Assembly (NCBI GenBank): GCA_009702465.1
Contig: WLHY01000065.1
Coordinates: 1-5,394 of the forward strand
DNA from: Actinomycetota bacterium
Lineage (GTDB): Bacteria; Actinomycetota; Actinomycetes; Nanopelagicales; Nanopelagicaceae
Reading direction: 5' to 3'
Length of the DNA stretch: 5,394 nt
Every line of letters starts with the position of its first letter. Within the stretch, counting starts at the first letter, position 1. Positions 1-5,394 of the stretch are shown here, one piece after another. The position numbers and the translations under genes are program-made. The notes below the pieces were generated by a model that saw only the letters and a program-made list of their open reading frames with translations, did not search any database and had not been told where the DNA came from.

Positions 1-53
1 AGGAGATTCACTCACTTTTGCAACAAGCTTTATCAAATTTAGATGGCGTCTGA
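1..53 (+). CDS. C-terminal tail of an unidentified small protein upstream of tlyA (partial)
   Basis: The frame beginning at base 3 reads EIHSLLQQALSNLDGV and ends at a TGA at 51-53, only 6 nt before the tlyA start. The composition (amphipathic helix with leucines at regular spacing, ending LDG-V) looks like a real C-terminus. The other two + frames do not end so neatly against tlyA: one stops at 40-42 and the other runs on into tlyA. In other Actinobacteria a short hypothetical protein commonly precedes tlyA (Rv1693 in M. tuberculosis), so the position fits, but 16 residues are too few to assign a family. No function is proposed. Confidence 0.5.
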   Translation, partial: EIHSLLQQALSNLDGV

Positions 54-59
54 TTCACT

Positions 60-848
60 ATGAAAACCCGCTTAGATGCGGAGCTGGTAAGAAGAGGCTT
101 GGCAAGATCTCGAGAGAATGCCTCTCAATTAATTGAGGACAAACTAGTGCTGATCGCTGGAATTCCAGCAAATAAAGCAGCAACACAGGTAGATGGCCAA
201 ACCTCAATTACATTGAGGGAGAGCAAAAATGCTTATGTCTCCAGAGGAGGCTTTAAGTTAGAGGGAGCGATAAAAGCTTTTCCGGAGATACAAATAAAGC
301 AGAAGGTGGTTTTAGATGCTGGTGCATCAACAGGTGGCTTCACCGATCTCTTACTAAAAAATGGGGCCGCAAAGGTTATTGCAGTTGATGTTGGTTACGG
401 ACAACTAGCTTGGGAGTTGCAAAATGATGCTCGAGTTAAGATATTTGATCGGGTAAACATTCGCAATATTTCGGTTGAGCAAATTGGAGAGCGGGTTGAT
501 CTAGTGGTTGCAGATCTATCCTTCATCTCTTTGAAATTAGTAATCCCTGCCTTGATCTCCGTAGGAAAGGTTGAAACCGATTACCTACTAATGGTTAAAC
601 CACAATTCGAGGTTGGTAAGGATAAATTAGGTTCAGGCGGTGTCGTAAGAGAGATCTCTCTTCGTAAATCAGCGGTGAAAGAGGTTGCAGATCTAGCTTT
701 CACCCATGGATTGGGATGTTTAGGGGTTGTGGCTAGCCCTTTACCTGGTCCATCAGGCAATGTTGAGTACTTCTTGTGGTTAAAGGCAAATGCACCTGCA
801 CTATTGGAAGTAGATTTAGACCATGCGATCGCTGAAGGCCCTCAATAG
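60..848 (+). CDS. tlyA: TlyA-family rRNA (cytidine-2'-O)-methyltransferase, type-II-like
   Basis: This is a cytoplasmic SAM-dependent methyltransferase that adds 2'-O-methyl groups to cytidines at the ribosomal subunit interface. Actinobacterial type-II TlyA modifies 23S C1920 and 16S C1409, and its loss gives capreomycin/viomycin resistance. The protein has 262 aa (M. tuberculosis 268). An S4 RNA-binding domain spans about residues 3-55, followed by a short linker and an FtsJ/RrmJ-like Rossmann domain at about 80-240. SAM motif I is LDAGASTGGF (85-94). The K-D-K-E catalytic tetrad is visible as K66 (SRGGFKL), D152 (ADLSFIS), K180 (MVKPQFE) and E236 (GNVEYF). The C-terminal extension past the fold (DLDHAIAEGP) and the N-terminus resemble type II. 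The linker reads NAYV (57-60) instead of RAWV. ATG 60 lies 6 nt after the preceding stop, with no clear Shine-Dalgarno. Family assignment is very secure; dual 16S/23S specificity is inference. Confidence 0.96.
   Translation: MKTRLDAELVRRGLARSRENASQLIEDKLVLIAGIPANKAATQVDGQTSITLRESKNAYVSRGGFKLEGAIKAFPEIQIKQKVVLDAGASTGGFTDLLLKNGAAKVIAVDVGYGQLAWELQNDARVKIFDRVNIRNISVEQIGERVDLVVADLSFISLKLVIPALISVGKVETDYLLMVKPQFEVGKDKLGSGGVVREISLRKSAVKEVADLAFTHGLGCLGVVASPLPGPSGNVEYFLWLKANAPALLEVDLDHAIAEGPQ
124..137. repeat. 14-bp perfect palindrome CTCAATTAATTGAG inside tlyA
   Basis: The two halves are exact reverse complements with no spacer. The element lies in codons for the S4 domain (around SQLIED). A similar CTCAAT/ATTGAG pair recurs at 202-218. 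The palindrome is certain; any function is not, and it may be a by-product of the codons. Confidence 0.4.
202..218. repeat. Inverted repeat CCTCAAT-TAC-ATTGAGG inside tlyA
   Basis: Two perfect 7-bp arms flank a 3-nt loop, and in RNA this would form a small hairpin. It lies within the codons for TSITLRE at the end of the S4 domain. It shares the CTCAAT/ATTGAG arms with the palindrome at 124-137. No U-tract follows, so it is not a terminator. Confidence 0.4.
647..662. repeat. 16-bp perfect palindrome AAGAGAGATCTCTCTT inside tlyA
   Basis: This is the longest perfect palindrome I found in the window. It is centred on GATC and flanked by a direct TCGTAA repeat at 643-648 and 662-667. It encodes part of VVREISLRKS. 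Its arms resemble those at 874-887. Confidence 0.4.
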
Positions 849-850
849 TT

Positions 851-1711
851 ATGGCAACAATAATGAGTGATTGGAAGAGATCTCTTCTACTAGTTGTTCA
901 TCCAACTCGCGAAGAAGCATTATCTGCCGCTAAAGTTTTTATTGAAGAGTTGTCAAAAAATGGTTTTGAAATCTACTCCAACATTGATATTGCAAAGAGT
1001 AAAACTTACTCAGATTCGGTAGATGTAGAAATAGCTTTGGTTTTGGGTGGAGATGGCACAATCTTGCGAGCGGCAGAGCTTGTCAGGAGACAGAATGCAC
1101 CAGTTTTGGGGGTAAATCTAGGTCACGTTGGTTTTTTAGCTGAGGTTGAGAAACCATCCACCGCTGAGATTGTTCAATCAATTGTTGATAAAAGTTATGA
1201 AATAGAAGAGCGGATGATTCTAAATTACCAATTGCTTCGTGGTGGGAAGGAGATTGCTACAGGCTGGGCTTTAAATGAGGTAATTATCGAAAGAAATGAT
1301 CATCAAATGATTGAAGTATTTACGCAGATCGACCATCGTCCGCTTTCTAGATGGGGTTGCGACGCTGTTATATGTGCGACGCCAACTGGTTCCACCGCTT
1401 ATGCATTCTCCGCAGGTGGTCCTGTCGTTTGGCCTGAGGTAGATGCTTTGGTGCTACTGCCACTTGCAGCTCACGCATTGTTCTCTCGCCCGATGGTAGT
1501 TTCGCCAAAATCTGAGGTTGTAATTGATCTTGAATCGGATTCAGCTGATTTAAATGCTGATGGTCTTCGTCGGATTAAGTTGCAGTTAAATGATCGAGTC
1601 ATCCTAACAAGTGATGAAAAGGATGTTCTTCTTGCGCACATAAAAAGTGCCAATTTTGCAGATCGGTTAGTAGCCAAATTTAAATTACCCGTAGAGGGTT
1701 GGCGTGGTTAA
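851..1711 (+). CDS. nadK: NAD kinase (ATP/polyphosphate-type, PpnK family)
   Basis: The enzyme phosphorylates the 2'-hydroxyl of NAD to make NADP; actinobacterial PpnK enzymes can use polyphosphate as well as ATP. It is cytoplasmic and is the only route to NADP in most bacteria. The protein has 286 aa, normal for the family. Visible motifs in order: the GGDGT nucleotide motif (66-70, catalytic Asp D68), NLGHVGFLAE (89-98), ALNEVIIER (140-148) with the NAD-contacting N142/E143, CDAVICATPTGSTAYAFS from C170 (D171, then the PTGSTAY loop) ending in GGP at 189-191, and PLAAHALFSRPMV (204-216). ATG 851 begins 2 nt after the tlyA stop, with a weak GAAGG at 834-838 (12 nt away). A second in-frame ATG at 863 (MSDWKRSLLL) is possible and would remove four residues; it has no better ribosome site. 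The 3' end overlaps recN by 8 nt. Confidence 0.97.
   Translation: MATIMSDWKRSLLLVVHPTREEALSAAKVFIEELSKNGFEIYSNIDIAKSKTYSDSVDVEIALVLGGDGTILRAAELVRRQNAPVLGVNLGHVGFLAEVEKPSTAEIVQSIVDKSYEIEERMILNYQLLRGGKEIATGWALNEVIIERNDHQMIEVFTQIDHRPLSRWGCDAVICATPTGSTAYAFSAGGPVVWPEVDALVLLPLAAHALFSRPMVVSPKSEVVIDLESDSADLNADGLRRIKLQLNDRVILTSDEKDVLLAHIKSANFADRLVAKFKLPVEGWRG
874..887. repeat. 14-bp perfect palindrome GAAGAGATCTCTTC at the start of nadK
   Basis: This element is also centred on AGATCT and lies 24-37 nt into nadK, in codons for the WKRSLL segment. In mRNA it could pair close to the nadK start, especially downstream of the alternative ATG at 863. A regulatory role is speculation. Confidence 0.4.
1694..1697 (+). 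promoter_or_regulatory. Ribosome binding site for recN
   Basis: GAGG, within AGAGGG, lies inside the last codons of nadK and is 6 nt from the GTG at 1704. This is the clearest Shine-Dalgarno match at any gene start in the window. It supports GTG 1704 as the recN start even though that places the start within nadK. Confidence 0.6.
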
Positions 1712-3425
1712 GGGTGCTGTAACAAAGTTAGAGGAGATTTCGATTCGAAGTCTGGGAGTTATCGAATCTTCAAATATCGAGTTTCATGATGGTTTAACTG
1801 TTTTAACGGGTGAAACCGGAGCAGGAAAAACCATGGTTCTGACCGCACTTGGTTTGGTTTTAGGTAGCAAATCAGATTCTGATTTAGTCAGGATCGGCGC
1901 TGAACGCGCGACTGTCACTGGACGTTTCTCAGTGAATAAAAGGATTGCCGAGTCAATCTCTGAGAATGGCGGACAGGTTGAGGATGGTTGTGCAATCATC
2001 ACAAGAACAGTTAGTGCACAAGGAAAATCACGTGTGTTGATTGGTGGAGCGCTCACATCGGCATCTTTTGTCGCGGATCTATCAGATAGCCTAGTTGAGA
2101 TTCATCAACAATCTTCGGCTGTGCGTCTGACTAAACCTAATGTAGTGCGTGATTTAGTTGACTCTTTTGGTGGCGTACCTCTTGCAGATTATTTGGCAGT
2201 TTATGAAGAGTTCACAGCATTACAGAAACGTCTATCTGATCTTAAATCGCAGTTGGCACGTAGGGATAGTGAGATTGCAGAGTTAAAGGATTTCATACAA
2301 ATATTCTCGGCAATAGATCCGCAGAGCAATGAGATTGAAACAATCGAGAATGAGATTTCCAAACTTGGCTCGGTCGAAGATATTAATCAGTACCTATCCA
2401 CTGCTTTGAATACTCTGGAAAATGATGAGGCCTCAGCGGTAAATATGCTGCAACAGGCGCGAAAAGAGTTGGATCGATTGAAAGAAAAAGATGCTGATTT
2501 GGATCTGATACTAGATCGATTTCACGAACTTGTTCTAGGTTTCCAAGATGTCACTAGCGATCTAACCAGCTACTTAACTGGATTAGAGGCCGACCCAAAA
2601 AGGTTTGAGTATCTGCAAAATCGAAAATCAGATATCAATAACTTTATAAAAAAGTTTGGAAAAGGCTCCGATCGCTCCGCAGCTTTTGAGCAGTTAATCA
2701 TCGATGGGAAGAATGCGGAGATTCGCATGGCTGATTTATCCGGCGGGGATGAGCGATTGAAGGAGATCGAACAACAATTGCTTAAACTTTTTTCTCGGTT
2801 GAAGGATGAGGGTCAAAAGGTTTCACAATTGCGAATCAAAGCTGCGAAGGCGATGTCATTGGCGGTAACTCAAGAGATCAGGGCGCTATCGATGCCTAAT
2901 GGCGAAGTAAGTATCAAATGCAAAGTTAATGATCCAGATCAAATATCCAGTTTTACAACCAGCGGTATTGATGAGCTAGAAATTCTTTTCTGCTCTCATC
3001 AAGGAGGCAAAGAGCTGCCATTAAACAAGGTAGCTAGCGGTGGGGAGCTATCCCGAGTAATGCTTGCAATGGAGGTTGTGATCGCTCAAACTCAATCGAT
3101 TGGTACATACATATTTGATGAGGTTGATGCTGGGGTTGGTGGAAAGGCTGCAATCGAGATCGGACGACGATTATCAAAGTTATCTAAAAGTGCACAAGTT
3201 ATAGTGATTACTCATTTACCCCAGGTAGCGGTATGGGCAGATCATCACTTGGTGGTTAAGAAGAGTGAAGGGGGCTCGGTCACCCAAAGCGATGTGCTTG
3301 TGATCGATCAGGATCAGCGAAAGGTTGAGATAGCTCGAATGCTCAGCGGACAAGAGGATTCGCAGACGGCGCAGCAACATGCAGCCGAGTTATTACATAT
3401 AGTGAAGGAATCGATGATAAGTTAG
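1704..3425 (+). CDS. recN: DNA repair protein RecN (SMC-like ATPase)
   Basis: RecN is a cohesin-like ATPase recruited early to double-strand breaks, where it works with RecA in recombinational repair. The protein has 573 aa, typical for the family. The N-terminal half-ATPase has LTGETGAGKT (34-43; Walker A, K42). The two coiled-coil arms occupy roughly 160-225 and 340-395 around a central region. The C-terminal half-ATPase carries VASGGELSR (443-451; ABC signature), TYIFDEVDAGVGG (468-480; Walker B D472, catalytic E473) and VITHLPQVA (501-509; switch H504). The usual IHGQ motif reads IHQQ (133-136). The start is GTG 1704, backed by a GAGG 6 nt upstream; it leaves seven or eight residues before LEEISI, where many homologues begin, and I see no better in-frame start. 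It overlaps nadK by 8 nt. No LexA-type box was found upstream, so any damage induction must come from a distal promoter. Confidence 0.97.
   Translation: MVKGAVTKLEEISIRSLGVIESSNIEFHDGLTVLTGETGAGKTMVLTALGLVLGSKSDSDLVRIGAERATVTGRFSVNKRIAESISENGGQVEDGCAIITRTVSAQGKSRVLIGGALTSASFVADLSDSLVEIHQQSSAVRLTKPNVVRDLVDSFGGVPLADYLAVYEEFTALQKRLSDLKSQLARRDSEIAELKDFIQIFSAIDPQSNEIETIENEISKLGSVEDINQYLSTALNTLENDEASAVNMLQQARKELDRLKEKDADLDLILDRFHELVLGFQDVTSDLTSYLTGLEADPKRFEYLQNRKSDINNFIKKFGKGSDRSAAFEQLIIDGKNAEIRMADLSGGDERLKEIEQQLLKLFSRLKDEGQKVSQLRIKAAKAMSLAVTQEIRALSMPNGEVSIKCKVNDPDQISSFTTSGIDELEILFCSHQGGKELPLNKVASGGELSRVMLAMEVVIAQTQSIGTYIFDEVDAGVGGKAAIEIGRRLSKLSKSAQVIVITHLPQVAVWADHHLVVKKSEGGSVTQSDVLVIDQDQRKVEIARMLSGQEDSQTAQQHAAELLHIVKESMIS

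Positions 3426-5394
<1,969 letters not shown>

Noticed and set aside
18..46. Possible promoter before tlyA beginning with TTGCAA
   Set aside because: No TATAAT-like box follows at 16-18 nt (the bases there are AGATGG), and the region encodes the tail of the preceding protein.
202..218. Hairpin CCTCAAT/ATTGAGG as a transcription terminator
   Set aside because: It is in the middle of tlyA, has only 7 bp with few GC pairs, and no U-tract follows.
1471..1677. Reverse-strand open frame opposite the 3' part of nadK (68 codons)
   Set aside because: It lies wholly within nadK, has a serine/arginine-rich antisense composition, no recognisable motif, and nadK is intact with family motifs through this stretch.
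1784..2056. Reverse-strand open frame opposite the start of recN (90 codons)
   Set aside because: It covers the Walker A region of recN on the other strand; its proline/serine-rich translation looks like a shadow of coding DNA.
2645..2653. A-run in recN (TATAAAAAAG) as a possible frameshift site
   Set aside because: The reading frame continues intact to a full-length RecN with all C-terminal motifs; there is no alternative product that makes sense.

Overview
The window is about 99% protein-coding. All genes lie on the + strand in one tightly packed run: the tail of a small unidentified protein, then tlyA, nadK, recN and pyrG complete, then the first 112 codons of xerD, which runs off the right edge. 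The spacings are 6 nt, 2 nt, an 8-nt overlap, 6 nt, and another 8-nt overlap. There is no room for a terminator or a conventional promoter between genes, so the genes are most simply read as one transcription unit that extends past both edges.

The order tlyA-nadK-recN-(...)-pyrG-(...)-xerD is the well-known actinobacterial arrangement (in Mycobacterium tuberculosis, Rv1694 to Rv1701). The proteins also look actinobacterial: the TlyA N-terminus reads DAELVRRGLARSR. However, GC is only about 43% (hand count on seven sampled lines), and the genes that usually separate recN from pyrG (steA and mctB-like) and pyrG from xerD (a NUDIX hydrolase) are missing. Low GC with a compacted layout suggests a streamlined actinobacterium, such as the freshwater acI / Nanopelagicales group. 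That placement is inference; the sequence shows only gene order, composition and protein motifs.

Region by region: 1-53 is the end of an upstream small protein; 60-848 is the rRNA 2'-O-methyltransferase TlyA; 851-1711 is NAD kinase; 1704-3425 is the DNA-repair SMC-like ATPase RecN (GTG start); 3432-5066 is CTP synthase; 5059-5394 is the N-terminal domain of the tyrosine recombinase XerD (GTG start).

The genes do not form one pathway. They cover ribosome modification, NADP supply, double-strand-break repair, CTP supply and chromosome dimer resolution, and their linkage reflects conserved synteny of housekeeping genes. I found no mobile element, CRISPR array, RNA gene, toxin system or novel multi-gene system. 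The points worth a second look are small: a TlyA with type-II ends but a non-canonical interdomain linker, a substituted HGQ motif in RecN, two near-identical 8-nt overlap junctions, uneven GATC density, and several perfect palindromes inside tlyA and the start of nadK.
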